NCBI GenBank assembly: GCA_019359495.1
Contig: JAHHHF010000072.1
Coordinates: 186,001-250,000, forward strand
Direction of reading: 5' to 3'
DNA: 64,000 nt
Origin: Goleter apudmare HA4340-LM2
GTDB lineage: Bacteria > Cyanobacteriota > Cyanobacteriia > Cyanobacteriales > Nostocaceae
Position 1 is the first letter of the stretch. Every line of letters starts with the position of its first letter. A program made the translations under genes and the position numbers. Positions 26,650-35,275 of this stretch are shown here, in pieces. The notes below the pieces were generated by a model. The model ran no database searches, was not told where the DNA came from, and worked only from the letters and a program-made list of their open reading frames with translations.

Positions 26650-26932
26650 TGTTCTACCAGCACCTTTGTGAAACTAATATGAAATCCCATAACATTAGTA
26701 GAACCTCAGCCAAGCAAGTTAACTCTTGATGGCTGTAGTATGCTATAACAAGCTTTTCCGTGGAGAAAAAGTCTCTACGGTAGGCGAGTTGATTATTTAA
26801 CTTAAGTTTTCACAGACTATACATCTCAGAGCAGTTCAATTGCCAAATGGCAATACATAACTGCACTCCTCAGCAATCTACCTAGTCTGCGTTATTCGGC
26901 ATCCACCACTATTGGTGGAGCAACGTTGATCA

Positions 26933-27082
26933 TCAAATCAACGTGCGCTGAAGACGCTTAACGACTCCCCATAGGGATAGCGCATAGCTCCAACCCAAGA
27001 GGTTCCTGCGTCGCACAACAACCCTAAGGAATTGATTCCCTAATTCAGCCGCGACGACTTCTTCTAGGACTACTACACCCAT
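26933..27082 (-). CDS. Short ORF, 49 codons, basic and hydrophobic; possibly a decayed gene
   Basis: The frame starts MGVVVLEEVVAAELGN and includes RVVVRRRNLLGWSY. After the TGA at 26933-26935 the neighbouring frame continues VAPPIVVDAE and a stop. Deleting eight bases around 26930-26938 (TTGATTTGATGATCAAC becoming TTGATCAAC) would fuse the two into about 63 residues. The phrase lacks a ribosome binding site. It may be a decayed small gene, or a repeat family that happens to stay open. I do not recognise a function. Confidence 0.35.
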   Translation of the reverse strand: MGVVVLEEVVAAELGNQFLRVVVRRRNLLGWSYALSLWGVVKRLQRTLI

Positions 27083-27309
27083 GAGTAAAATTACTTATAG
27101 GTGCTTTCCCTTTTGGGAGTAAATATTTGAAAAATTTAAAATCCCTAGATTTTAGCGTAACACAATGACCCTGGATTTTAAGCCAACTTTATGGCTAAAT
27201 TTTAAATTTTCTAAATGGCTTGACTAAGGCTTAAAAAAATTCGTCTGACGTGAGAATAGCTAATGTGTCATGGTTAATGGGTCGTGGGAAATAGTGATTT
27301 TCACGTACT

Positions 27310-27350
27310 GTAATTAAAGATACTTCGCTAGCCATCACCAATAATAAAAT
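27310..27350 (+). promoter_or_regulatory. NtcA-type promoter (GTAN8TAC and TAAAAT)
   Basis: GTA (27310-27312), eight bases, then TAC (27321-27323) is the canonical NtcA palindrome. A -10 element TAAAAT (TAN3T type, 27345-27350) follows after 21 bases, close to the about 22-base spacing of class II NtcA-activated promoters. Transcription would start near 27357 and run toward the micro-ORF and sds. This predicts induction by nitrogen limitation. Confidence 0.65.
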
Positions 27351-27402
27351 TTCCTCTCAAACAAGCGATTTATCCTGTATTCAGGATTTACGTAGGAGAT
27401 AA

Positions 27403-27444
27403 ATGCTTGAACGGCAACAAGGTTTTTTATACTTAGACACTTAA
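27403..27444 (+). CDS. Candidate 13-residue micro-ORF with strong ribosome binding site
   Basis: ATG at 27403 is preceded by AGGAG at 27394-27398, a near-ideal spacing of four bases plus. The frame reads MLERQQGFLYLDT and ends in TAA at 27442-27444. It lies about 46 bases after the predicted start of the NtcA-type promoter. It could be a regulatory peptide, a leader peptide for sds (508 bases downstream) or chance. Nothing in the peptide matches PatS (RGSGR) or HetN pentapeptides. Confidence 0.35.
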   Translation: MLERQQGFLYLDT

Positions 27445-27951
27445 TAAATACTGATAAAAACGAAGGAAAATACTATTCCTTCAAATCTTGCTCCTCATCC
27501 CTACAAGAGTCCCTAATCCCGGACTACGACCGTTTAAGTTAATTCCTCGCTTTCTCCAATTTCTGCTACGAGTCCAGTGTCATATACTAATTGACTGGAA
27601 TAACTGAATATTGTTCCCTAAATCCAATGGCCAGTTACTTAATCCTATGTATTAATTGTATTATTTCGTGCTAATTTCCTCGGTTGGATCAGGACTGGAG
27701 CAACTGTCTCATCATCCGGTCAAGGGTGAAGATTATTGGGACATTTAACTTTTGACTGGAGCCAGATCTGCTAAATAGCTTTGAGTTTCTCAGTTTTTGG
27801 CTAAAGTTGAGGATATTGACCCTGCTCAAGTGCTCTTTACAGGTAATCAATCTGGGATTCCTTAATCAAAACTTTGCGCTAGTCCAGGATTATCTTAAAA
27901 TGAGTATAAGATATGTAAACTTTCGTAACCTCAGCCAGAGTCCGCCTATCC

Positions 27952-28923
27952 ATGACGTCAGCCACCTCTCTTTTTACCCCTGTGGAAGCAGACCTGCAAA
28001 TACTAGCAGATAACCTGATACAGTTAATAGGAAATGACCACCCCATCCTCTATGCGGCGGCAGAGCACCTATTTGGTGCTGGGGGAAAGCGTATCAGACC
28101 GGCGATCGTGCTGTTAGTATCGCGGGCAACAATGCTAGAAAAAGACATTACGCATCGTCACCGCCGTCTAGCTGAGATTACAGAAATGATTCACACAGCT
28201 AGCTTAGTACATGACGATGTTGTAGATGAATCGGAGGTACGGCGAGGTGTTCCCACTGTTCATAGTTTGTTTGGCAACCGCATTGCTATTCAGGCGGGAG
28301 ATTTTCTGTTTGCTCAAGCATCTTGGTATCTAGCAAACTTGGACAATTTAGAAGTGGTCAAGTTACTATCACAGGTGATTATGGACTTGGCTACCGGCGA
28401 AATTCAGCAGGGACTTAATCACTTTGACACGAATACTACCATTGAGACTTATTTAAAAAAGACCTATTACAAAGCTGCTACCTTATTTGCCAACAGTTCT
28501 AAGGCTGCTGGTTTACTCAGCGAAGTCTCGCAGGAAACTGCCGAACATTTGTATGGCTATGGCCGCAATTTCGGTTTGGCATTTCAAATTGTGGATGATA
28601 TTTTAGACTTCACTAGTTCCACCGATACTTTGGGCAAACCGGCAGGTTCGGATCTCAAAAGTGGTAACCTCACGGCACCAGTTTTATTTGCTCTAGAAGA
28701 AAAACCATATCTAGAAACCTTGATTGAGAGAGAGTTTGCCCAAGAAGGGGATTTAGAACAAGCACTAGCGTTGATTCAAGACAGTCAAGGTATACAAAGG
28801 GCGCGAGAATTAGCTGCACACCATGCCAAGGTAGCAGTTGAGCATCTTGCTATTATCCCACCTTCAGATTCTCATCAAGCACTGATTAATATGGCTGAGT
28901 ATGTATTGAGTCGGCTGTATTAG
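27952..28923 (+). CDS. sds: Solanesyl/all-trans polyprenyl diphosphate synthase
   Basis: A 323-residue trans-prenyltransferase making the long side chain of plastoquinone. The first Asp-rich motif is DDVVD (88-92, in HDDVVDESEVRRG) and the second is in FQIVDDILDF about residue 213. GGKRIRP near residue 45 binds the pyrophosphate. Small residues before the first motif are consistent with a long product chain. The ATG at 27952 gives the family's typical N-terminus (MTSATSLFTPVEADL). It is preceded by a very long gene-free leader and followed by repeat sequence. Confidence 0.9.
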   Translation: MTSATSLFTPVEADLQILADNLIQLIGNDHPILYAAAEHLFGAGGKRIRPAIVLLVSRATMLEKDITHRHRRLAEITEMIHTASLVHDDVVDESEVRRGVPTVHSLFGNRIAIQAGDFLFAQASWYLANLDNLEVVKLLSQVIMDLATGEIQQGLNHFDTNTTIETYLKKTYYKAATLFANSSKAAGLLSEVSQETAEHLYGYGRNFGLAFQIVDDILDFTSSTDTLGKPAGSDLKSGNLTAPVLFALEEKPYLETLIEREFAQEGDLEQALALIQDSQGIQRARELAAHHAKVAVEHLAIIPPSDSHQALINMAEYVLSRLY

Positions 28924-29038
28924 GGAATAGGGAATGGGAAATGCGGAATAGGGAGATGAGAGAGTAACAAATCCCCCATGACGCCACTTGCTACAAGTCT
29001 GGCGACAGAACCTCAGGGCTGCCCCAATGCCCCATCCC
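28924..29038. repeat. Dispersed repeat after sds
   Basis: GGGAATAGGGAATGGGAAATGCGGAATAGGG heptamer-like runs (given here only in part) and a GACGCCACTTGCTACAAGTC segment related to the repeat at 17872 and 39060. No coding content. Confidence 0.5.
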
Positions 29039-29512
29039 TTAAGCAATATCAGGTGGTGCTTGTCTTGATGATTGGTTGTGTAGTAATTGTTGTTGAATTA
29101 GTTTTTGCAACTCAAACCGCCGGATTTCAATTGCGTTGGTAGTTGTGCCGGGAGTTTCAAAAAAAACTATACTATCCACGGGATCTAATGCTACTAGTTG
29201 GAACAGAATGTGAGTAACAGGAATGGCTGTGGCTATTCCTTGAGGGTCAAGACCAGCAGATGAAGTCAGAGTAGCATCCTGTAAGGTAGGAAAAGCGTAA
29301 ATCACGTGCTTTTCCAATTCTGGGTTAGCGCGGTTGCTCAATGTAGTTAAAATCCAGTCTGACTTCGAGCTTTGGAGAATATAATACTGGGGGTAGCGTA
29401 ACTTTTGAGCGATCGCCTTCAAAACGGGGGCAATTGCTGTGATAAGTTGTGGTGTTATACCATCATGGGGTGCATGATCAATCAGCAATCGAATCTGTGT
29501 TTCTAAATCCAT
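29039..29512 (-). CDS. Conserved hypothetical protein upstream of hetZ
   Basis: A 157-residue soluble protein without signal peptide or membrane span. It begins MDLETQIRLLIDHAPHDGITPQLI and has an alternating beta/alpha character (PQYYILQSSKSDWILTTL, HVIYAFPTLQDA). I do not recognise a named family. It is divergent from hetZ: its start codon is 207 bases from that of hetZ, so the two share one regulatory interval, which hints at a possible link to heterocyst control. The C-terminus (SSRQAPPDIA) is low in complexity. Confidence 0.7.
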   Translation of the reverse strand: MDLETQIRLLIDHAPHDGITPQLITAIAPVLKAIAQKLRYPQYYILQSSKSDWILTTLSNRANPELEKHVIYAFPTLQDATLTSSAGLDPQGIATAIPVTHILFQLVALDPVDSIVFFETPGTTTNAIEIRRFELQKLIQQQLLHNQSSRQAPPDIA

Positions 29513-29612
29513 AATGACTTGTAAACGGCTCCTGGGTAATGGCCATAATATCTATGGAAGTGTGAACAATCCCACCAATGTTGGGAATAATAAAGTCAAC
29601 CACATCCAAAAG

Positions 29613-29629
29613 CGCAGGATTGGCCTGCG
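29613..29629. promoter_or_regulatory. Inverted repeat in the hetZ upstream region
   Basis: CGCAGG and CCTGCG flank five bases, about 90 bases before the hetZ start. Symmetrical sites near hetZ are bound by HetR in Anabaena, but this one does not match the HetR sequence as I remember it, so it is only a candidate operator. Confidence 0.3.
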
Positions 29630-29718
29630 TTTAGCTTATAGGCAAAACTCATCAAGTCAAAACCCACGGTCTTACAGGTTGTGTTTAAGTATGTTAGGGT
29701 CTTTTTAAAACTGAGACT

Positions 29719-30909
29719 ATGAATTCAGCCGCAACCGCAACTATTCAGGGAGAAAATTCTATCGGCGTGGAGGTGATATTTCAACTCCTATTCCAGGAGT
29801 TTCAGCAGTCAACTAAAGCTTCAGAGCAGAATTGCCGCGATGTGGCAACACGAATTGCTGCCGAAGTCTACCGGATTTGCCATGAAAGCAAACGTATCCA
29901 AGCTTCCGGCTCTGTGGAAAACTCAGCGATTACCCTAGCCCGACATCGGCTGCAACAATGTCTCAGGTACTATCAGTTGGGTTCAAATCGGGGTAGGGTA
30001 GAATTACACAGTACTCTGAGTGCGATTATATATCGTTACATTAATCCGCCTCAAAGGCAATTGAGCTATCAAGGGCGGCTGACTATCATTGAAGATTTTC
30101 TCCAAAGTTTTTACCTGGAAGCATTAAACGCCTTCCGCAGGGAGAACCAACTAGGCCCCACCTATAGCCCCAAGACACTGCTGGAATTAGCAGAGTACAT
30201 GGCCTTTACCGAGCGCTATGGCAAGCGCCGGATTCCTTTACCAGGGCGTCAGCAGCAGTTGATTATTTTGAGGGCACAAACTTTTTCCCAACAGCAACCC
30301 CCAGAAACTAGCGTAGATATAGAACAAGCTGCTGAAGGTAGTGCTAATGAAGCCGATGGTTCTTGGGAAGAGCCAGCAGTGCAGCAATTACGTTCGACAA
30401 TGGCGACGCAACCTGAACCTGAACCGGAAGAGGACACGTTGCGTTCGGTGGTGATTGCGGAACTCATGGATTATCTAGAACAACGGCAACAATCCGATTG
30501 TGCTGATTACTTCTCTCTCCGACTCCAAGATTTATCAGCACAAGAAATCGAGTCAATTTTGGGTTTAACCCCTCGTCAGAGAGATTACTTACAACAGCGT
30601 TTTAAGTACCATTTAATTCGGTTTGCTTTACTACATCGCTGGGAATTGGTTCACGAGTGGTTAGAAGCTTCTTTGCACACAAATTTGGGTTTGACTCCGC
30701 AGCAATGGCAAGCCTACACAGGGCAGCTGGACGATAAACAGCGATCTTTATTAGATTTGAAGCAACAAGGACAACCCGATGAAAAAATTGCTAAGACTTT
30801 GGGGTTGTCAATGGCACAACTGCAAAAACGTTGGTTTAAGATTCTTGAACAAGCTTGGGAAATTCGTAACTCTTTAGTGTCCGGATCAGGTGCATCTACT
30901 CATGAATAG
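29719..30909 (+). CDS. hetZ: Heterocyst differentiation regulator HetZ
   Basis: A 396-residue protein (HetZ is about 400 residues) needed for early heterocyst differentiation, controlled by HetR. The N-terminal half is helical (VIFQLLFQEFQQSTKASEQNCRD is typical). After an acidic, Gln-rich linker (about 195-240) the C-terminal part has two helix-turn-helix-like segments: LSAQEIESILGLTPRQRDYL (about 271-290) and DEKIAKTLGLSMAQLQKRWF (about 354-373), resembling sigma-factor region 4. No enzymatic motif is seen. The stop overlaps the patU start by eight bases, a typical translational coupling. Identity rests on recall of HetZ sequence and the patU neighbour. Confidence 0.88.
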   Translation: MNSAATATIQGENSIGVEVIFQLLFQEFQQSTKASEQNCRDVATRIAAEVYRICHESKRIQASGSVENSAITLARHRLQQCLRYYQLGSNRGRVELHSTLSAIIYRYINPPQRQLSYQGRLTIIEDFLQSFYLEALNAFRRENQLGPTYSPKTLLELAEYMAFTERYGKRRIPLPGRQQQLIILRAQTFSQQQPPETSVDIEQAAEGSANEADGSWEEPAVQQLRSTMATQPEPEPEEDTLRSVVIAELMDYLEQRQQSDCADYFSLRLQDLSAQEIESILGLTPRQRDYLQQRFKYHLIRFALLHRWELVHEWLEASLHTNLGLTPQQWQAYTGQLDDKQRSLLDLKQQGQPDEKIAKTLGLSMAQLQKRWFKILEQAWEIRNSLVSGSGASTHE

Positions 30910-31885
30910 TGACTCAGAATCCTTACAACACCAGATACTTAGTTGGGTTTTGGCAGATGATGTCAAAACCCACAAGCGTCCAACGGTTGAGTGTGAGGAA
31001 GTTGACGGGGTAGAAAACCCTCTCCAAGAAGCCACCGCGCCGTCAAACAGCGGTGAGCCAGAATTGGGAGGAGCGCCCCAAACCTTTCAACTGGGAGAAA
31101 TTCCTACTGTGCAAGAACGTTTCCAAGCCGTCCTCAAGCGTCGGTTACAAATCCAAATCCAAAACCACCCGCCTTTGTTTCCCTGGGAAACACAATTAAC
31201 AGAATATCCCGACTACGTAGACGAGCCATCACTGGCATTAGTTCCTACATGGGGGTGGATGGCACAACAGTCCAAGCTGAATCTGCCAATTACTCTGCCG
31301 GAAAAAGTTTTCCAGGAATTGTTGGCAAAATGTCAAGTATTGCTAACATCTTCCCTACCACTAGGGGCAAAATTAGTTCAAGTGGTGGAGAGCTTTTTCC
31401 CCAATGAAACCCAAGTGCTCAATGACTTGGCTGGATTGGTGCTGAGAAGTACTTATCGGTCGTCCGTTGATGCCTTGACGATGCTTAATATTGAGAGTAA
31501 TTACTCAAATTTACAAGAACCTCAACAGATGGCGTTGTCGCTGTTAGCAGCTAAACAACTGCTGGAGAATCTAACTTTGCCGATTTCGCCAACCAATCCA
31601 GTGGTGGAAAGAGAATGGCTAACCAGTGCAGGCGCTCTGACACTGAGAGTAGAATATCAAGTTGAGGGTCACTTGAGAAAGCTGAGTGTTCAAGGGGAGT
31701 TACCCACTACAGGAACTCTCAAGCTTTATGGGCATGAAACTCAAGCAATAGCACAGTCTTTAAATTCAGGGTGTGTGAGTGTAGAACTATACTGTGGGCG
31801 TCCCAACCAAATTTATACTTTAGAAGTTGAATTTCCAGAAATGGATCATCAGCCACTTTTGTTTGTGATTAACCCCACAATGTAG
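30902..31885 (+). CDS. patU: Heterocyst patterning protein PatU, single intact gene
   Basis: A 327-residue protein following hetZ with an eight-base overlap. It matches PatU in position and type. In Anabaena PCC 7120 patU is split into patU5 and patU3, where PatU3 counters differentiation and affects heterocyst spacing; here one uninterrupted frame covers both halves, as in Nostoc punctiforme. The N-terminal about 55 residues are acidic and disordered, followed by helical middle (about 130-250) and beta-rich C-terminus. A GTG at 30890 is an alternative start, but the ATG at 30902 is preferred. No membrane span is seen. Confidence 0.85.
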   Translation: MNSDSESLQHQILSWVLADDVKTHKRPTVECEEVDGVENPLQEATAPSNSGEPELGGAPQTFQLGEIPTVQERFQAVLKRRLQIQIQNHPPLFPWETQLTEYPDYVDEPSLALVPTWGWMAQQSKLNLPITLPEKVFQELLAKCQVLLTSSLPLGAKLVQVVESFFPNETQVLNDLAGLVLRSTYRSSVDALTMLNIESNYSNLQEPQQMALSLLAAKQLLENLTLPISPTNPVVEREWLTSAGALTLRVEYQVEGHLRKLSVQGELPTTGTLKLYGHETQAIAQSLNSGCVSVELYCGRPNQIYTLEVEFPEMDHQPLLFVINPTM

Positions 31886-32247
31886 ATGAAATTACCATTG
31901 CTAGCACTCTACATTGATAAACGCCGATAGATGAAATGATTATCCTGGTTTGAACCTTTTCTTTTTTAAACAAGCGGTCATGAAAGCGTCTGTGCAAGCC
32001 CACATCGGGAAAAAACTTGTATGAGACGCTTAGATGTCTCAAGGCTTCCTAGTGGCATATTACCCCCTTTCTTCAGGAACTTTCCGCACTCCTGATGACA
32101 AAATAAAACTCAAAAAGTAGGAGAACCCGTAGATGCGCTGAACGCGATTTGCCACAGGCTAGGCTAGAGTAGCTCCTGAAGCTAGGGTAGTTTGTTCTTC
32201 CCAGCTTGTGTCTACGGCGTCTTGATCATCGCTTTTCTCCACTTAGA
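31886..32247. other. Intergenic region between patU and the TgpA-like gene
   Basis: 362 bases with no gene. AAGCGTCT (31984-31991) and AGACGCTT (32024-32031) form an 8-bp inverted repeat that could end patU transcription. The rest shows no clear structure. Confidence 0.45.
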
Positions 32248-34569
32248 ATGTTTAATTTATCCAGGATGAATCAGTTTTGGCGTCTACCTATAGGTGACTA
32301 CTGGCGGCAAAACAGACGGGGGTCGGCTTTGATAGCAGTGGAAAATTCAATTCCCTTGCGGGTGTTGGTGCTAGCGTTGGTAATCACGGGAATTGTGGCG
32401 ACGGATATTGCTGCTAAGACGACATTTAGTCTTTGGGCGATACCTTTGAGTATCATCGGTGCGACGTGGAGTTATTATCGTCGTACTGATGCCAATATTA
32501 CAGTTAAGTTCTGCATCGCCATCGGTATGTTGGCAGCACTGGGTGCTTTCTTTGGGCGCTTGTTTGGAGAATTGAATGACACACGGTTGGGTTTAGCAGA
32601 GTTATTAATTCAACTGCAAATACTCCATAGCTTTGATACACCGCGTCGTAAGGACTTAGGCTATTCAATTGTCATTGGGCTGATTTTGTTAGGTGTGGCG
32701 GCGACCCTGAGTCAAACTTTAGCATTTGCGCCGGTACTGCTATTGTTTTTGGCGATCGCTCTGCCAACTTTGGTCTTAGATTACCGCTCAAGATTGGGTT
32801 TAGAGCAGATAAAACTCAAAACTCAAAAGGTAAAACCAAATAAATTAACTTCTCTTTTTACTTTTTACTTTTTACTTTTTACTTTAGTTGTAGGACTGGG
32901 TCTAGGAATTTTTGCGGTGTTACCCCGGTTCCCTGGCTATCAATTGCGGACTTTTCCTGTGAGTTCTAACATTCAGGTGAAGACTGGGTTTACAGGGCGG
33001 AGTATTATTAATCCTGGTTATGTCCGAGGTGGTAATGCCAGTAATCAAGGTAGTGGTAATGGTGATGGCCAAGGACAAAATGGCAAACCAGGCAGTTTAG
33101 ATAATAATTTTTATTACGGCTTTAATAGCAAAATTAACCAGAACCTGCGGGGAGAGATGAAACCCAAGGTTGTGATGCGGGTAAGGTCTCAGGCTGAGGG
33201 TTTTTGGCGAGTGCTGGCTTTTGACAAATACACTGGTAAAGGATGGGAAATTTCTCGTAATGACGATGTTACCACCCTCAGGCGATCGCCTTGGTCTTAC
33301 CAAATTTCTATTCCGCCACCACTAATTTCTGGTCGCTCCCAAGAGGTGGTACAAACTTATACGGTGGTGTCGGATTTGCCCAACCTGATTCCAGCACTAG
33401 CCCATCCCAAGGACATTTACTTTCCCACACCTGTAATTGCTGTTGATCGAGAAAATGGTTTGCGATCGCCTGTAGGCTTATCAGAAGACCTCACCTACAC
33501 TGTCATTTCCGAAGTCCCATACCGCGATCGGACTTTATTAGGACAAGCGGCTCAAAAATATCCCAAATCTATTAAAAATAATTATTTAGAAATACCTCCC
33601 GCAATTGCAGCTAAAGTCAAGCAACGCACTGAAGAAATTCTGGCTAACTACAATCAAGAACGGGTAGCAAAATCCCATAAAAGCCTAGATTCTCCCTACG
33701 AACAGGCGCTATATCTAGCTCAGTACCTCAAGCAAAACTATTCTATCCCTGATAACCCTTTAGATTTGCCGTACTTGGGAGAAAAAGATGATTTGGTAGA
33801 AGCTTTTTTGTTCAAGTATAAAGGTGGCTATCCAGACCATTTTTCCACAGTGCTGACGGTGATGCTGCGTTCTATTGGTATTCCAGCGCGGTTGGTTGCG
33901 GGGTTTGGAGCAGGACAGTTTAACCCATTCACAGGGATGTATGTTGTTAGTAACACCGATGCTTACGCGATGACAGAGGTCTATTTCCCTAAATATGGTT
34001 GGTTTGCTTTTGACCCAATTCCTGGTCATCCCTTAATTCCACCCTCAATTGAGGATGTGGAAACCTTTAGTGTGTTGCGTCAGCTTTGGAAGTGGGTGGC
34101 TGGCTGGATACCTTCTCCGGTATTAGGTTGGTTTGATTACTTGTTTGGTATCATATTTAGCTGGATAGGTAGGGTGATCGCTTGGTTTTTCGCTTTATTT
34201 ACTCAAGGTTGGCTAGGGATATTAACTGGCTTAATCTTGACGACGACAACAGCTTTCTTTGCTTGGCTGGGTTGGATGCAGTGGCGCGAGTGGGTGAGCC
34301 GTCACCGGCTCAAGAAATTACCGCCAATGGAAAGCCTCTATCAACAAATGCTCCAATGGGTAGCACAAAAAGGTCTAGGTAAGCATCCAGCCCAAACACC
34401 ATTGGAATATGCTCAAGGCTCTTACCAACATCATGCACCAGCTACTGCTCAAGTCATAGATGAAATCTGTCAAGCCTATGTCGGCTGGCGTTATGGAGGT
34501 CATGCGCCTGAATTGCAGCAATTGCGACAAAAATGGCAAGCAGTAAAAAAGAATGCTAAAAATCCCTAA
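32248..34569 (+). CDS. TgpA-type membrane protein with a degenerate transglutaminase domain
   Basis: A 773-residue protein with about five N-terminal helices (DUF3488-like), a large external domain, and C-terminal helices (about 640-690) before a DUF4129-like tail. The external transglutaminase-like core has its fold motifs (LRSIGIPARLVAGFGAGQF, EVYFPKYGWFAFDP), but the nucleophile position reads GGYPDHFST (Pro529 instead of Cys) and the His position reads DAYAMTEV (Tyr573 instead of His). Only the third Asp (589) is kept. It is therefore probably not a cysteine transglutaminase/protease. A start at 32266 is also possible. Function unknown. Confidence 0.85.
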   Translation: MFNLSRMNQFWRLPIGDYWRQNRRGSALIAVENSIPLRVLVLALVITGIVATDIAAKTTFSLWAIPLSIIGATWSYYRRTDANITVKFCIAIGMLAALGAFFGRLFGELNDTRLGLAELLIQLQILHSFDTPRRKDLGYSIVIGLILLGVAATLSQTLAFAPVLLLFLAIALPTLVLDYRSRLGLEQIKLKTQKVKPNKLTSLFTFYFLLFTLVVGLGLGIFAVLPRFPGYQLRTFPVSSNIQVKTGFTGRSIINPGYVRGGNASNQGSGNGDGQGQNGKPGSLDNNFYYGFNSKINQNLRGEMKPKVVMRVRSQAEGFWRVLAFDKYTGKGWEISRNDDVTTLRRSPWSYQISIPPPLISGRSQEVVQTYTVVSDLPNLIPALAHPKDIYFPTPVIAVDRENGLRSPVGLSEDLTYTVISEVPYRDRTLLGQAAQKYPKSIKNNYLEIPPAIAAKVKQRTEEILANYNQERVAKSHKSLDSPYEQALYLAQYLKQNYSIPDNPLDLPYLGEKDDLVEAFLFKYKGGYPDHFSTVLTVMLRSIGIPARLVAGFGAGQFNPFTGMYVVSNTDAYAMTEVYFPKYGWFAFDPIPGHPLIPPSIEDVETFSVLRQLWKWVAGWIPSPVLGWFDYLFGIIFSWIGRVIAWFFALFTQGWLGILTGLILTTTTAFFAWLGWMQWREWVSRHRLKKLPPMESLYQQMLQWVAQKGLGKHPAQTPLEYAQGSYQHHAPATAQVIDEICQAYVGWRYGGHAPELQQLRQKWQAVKKNAKNP

Positions 34570-34832
34570 ACAACGCTTTTCGTAATTACTGTAAAACAAA
34601 CTCAAACGCAATCTCTGATAGAAACTTTAACTGCTCAATAGCTCTCATATTACGGTTTTACATGTGTCATTGGGTAGATTTTCAGGAATATTGGCTGATA
34701 AAACAGCTAAAAAAAGCATTTGCTATAAAAAGACAAAGACTAGCGTGAATTTAAGCGTTGTAACTCCAATTTTTTAGGGATAACATGGAAATACTTACTA
34801 GCTTATTACACCAGATTTAGTGTCATTTTTTT

Positions 34833-35099
34833 ATGGAGATTCAGCTAATCAACATCGGTTTTGGTAACATCGTGTCTGCCAACCGAGTCGTTGCCATTGT
34901 TAGTCCAGAGTCTGCTCCGATTAAGCGGATCATTACTGATGCTAGAGACAGAGGTCAATTGGTTGATGCGACTTACGGTCGCCGGACTAGGGCTGTGATC
35001 ATCACTGATTCTAGCCACGTCATTCTTTCAGCGATTCAGCCGGAAACGGTAGCAAATCGCTTCGTAATTTCCCGCGAGCATCAAAACGTAGATAATTAA
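34833..35099 (+). CDS. RemA-like DUF370 regulator
   Basis: An 88-residue protein of the DUF370/RemA family: [27 protein letters not shown] is characteristic, with [23 protein letters not shown] following. In Bacillus RemA is a DNA-binding activator of matrix and osmotic genes. The gene usually lies next to gmk, as here (gmk 176 bases downstream), which supports the call. The basic centre (residues 50-55) is the likely nucleic-acid contact. Targets in cyanobacteria are not known to me. Confidence 0.9.
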   Translation: MEIQLINIGFGNIVSANRVVAIVSPESAPIKRIITDARDRGQLVDATYGRRTRAVIITDSSHVILSAIQPETVANRFVISREHQNVDN

Positions 35100-35275
35100 C
35101 TAGGGGTGGGTGAATAACCCTATCCCTATTTGCTACACTTCGGCAGTAACATGTGAATTAGGCGGCTTTTCTGTCACCAGTGCTACAAGTTCCTTAGTCG
35201 ATCGTTACCCGGAAAACGAATACCAGGCTACAGACTAATGAATAATGTCTATTGATTAATTCACAGGTTTAGCGG

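Larger units (their letters stand above)
26650..27951. other. 1.3-kb region without long ORFs upstream of sds
   Basis: The longest gene-free stretch in the window. The left third contains several hairpins (GCAGTTCAATTGCCA/TGGCAATACATAACTGC near 26833-26867, CCACC/GGTGG near 26904-26919, ACGTTGAT/ATCAACGT near 26922-26943). The middle has A/T-rich inverted repeats (AAAATTTAAA and TTTAAATTTT, 27130-27216). The right part carries an NtcA-type promoter and a micro-ORF (separate entries). I see no match to tmRNA, RNase P RNA or SRP RNA signatures. One or more small RNAs and a long sds leader are plausible. Confidence 0.55.

Noticed and set aside
26650-27951. tmRNA, RNase P RNA or SRP RNA in the ORF-free region
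   Set aside because: No tmRNA acceptor/tag, RNase P or SRP signature was found on either strand; kept only as a structured region.
29514-29708. 64-codon frame upstream of hetZ
   Set aside because: It covers the hetZ promoter interval and its sequence is unlike a protein; regarded as chance.
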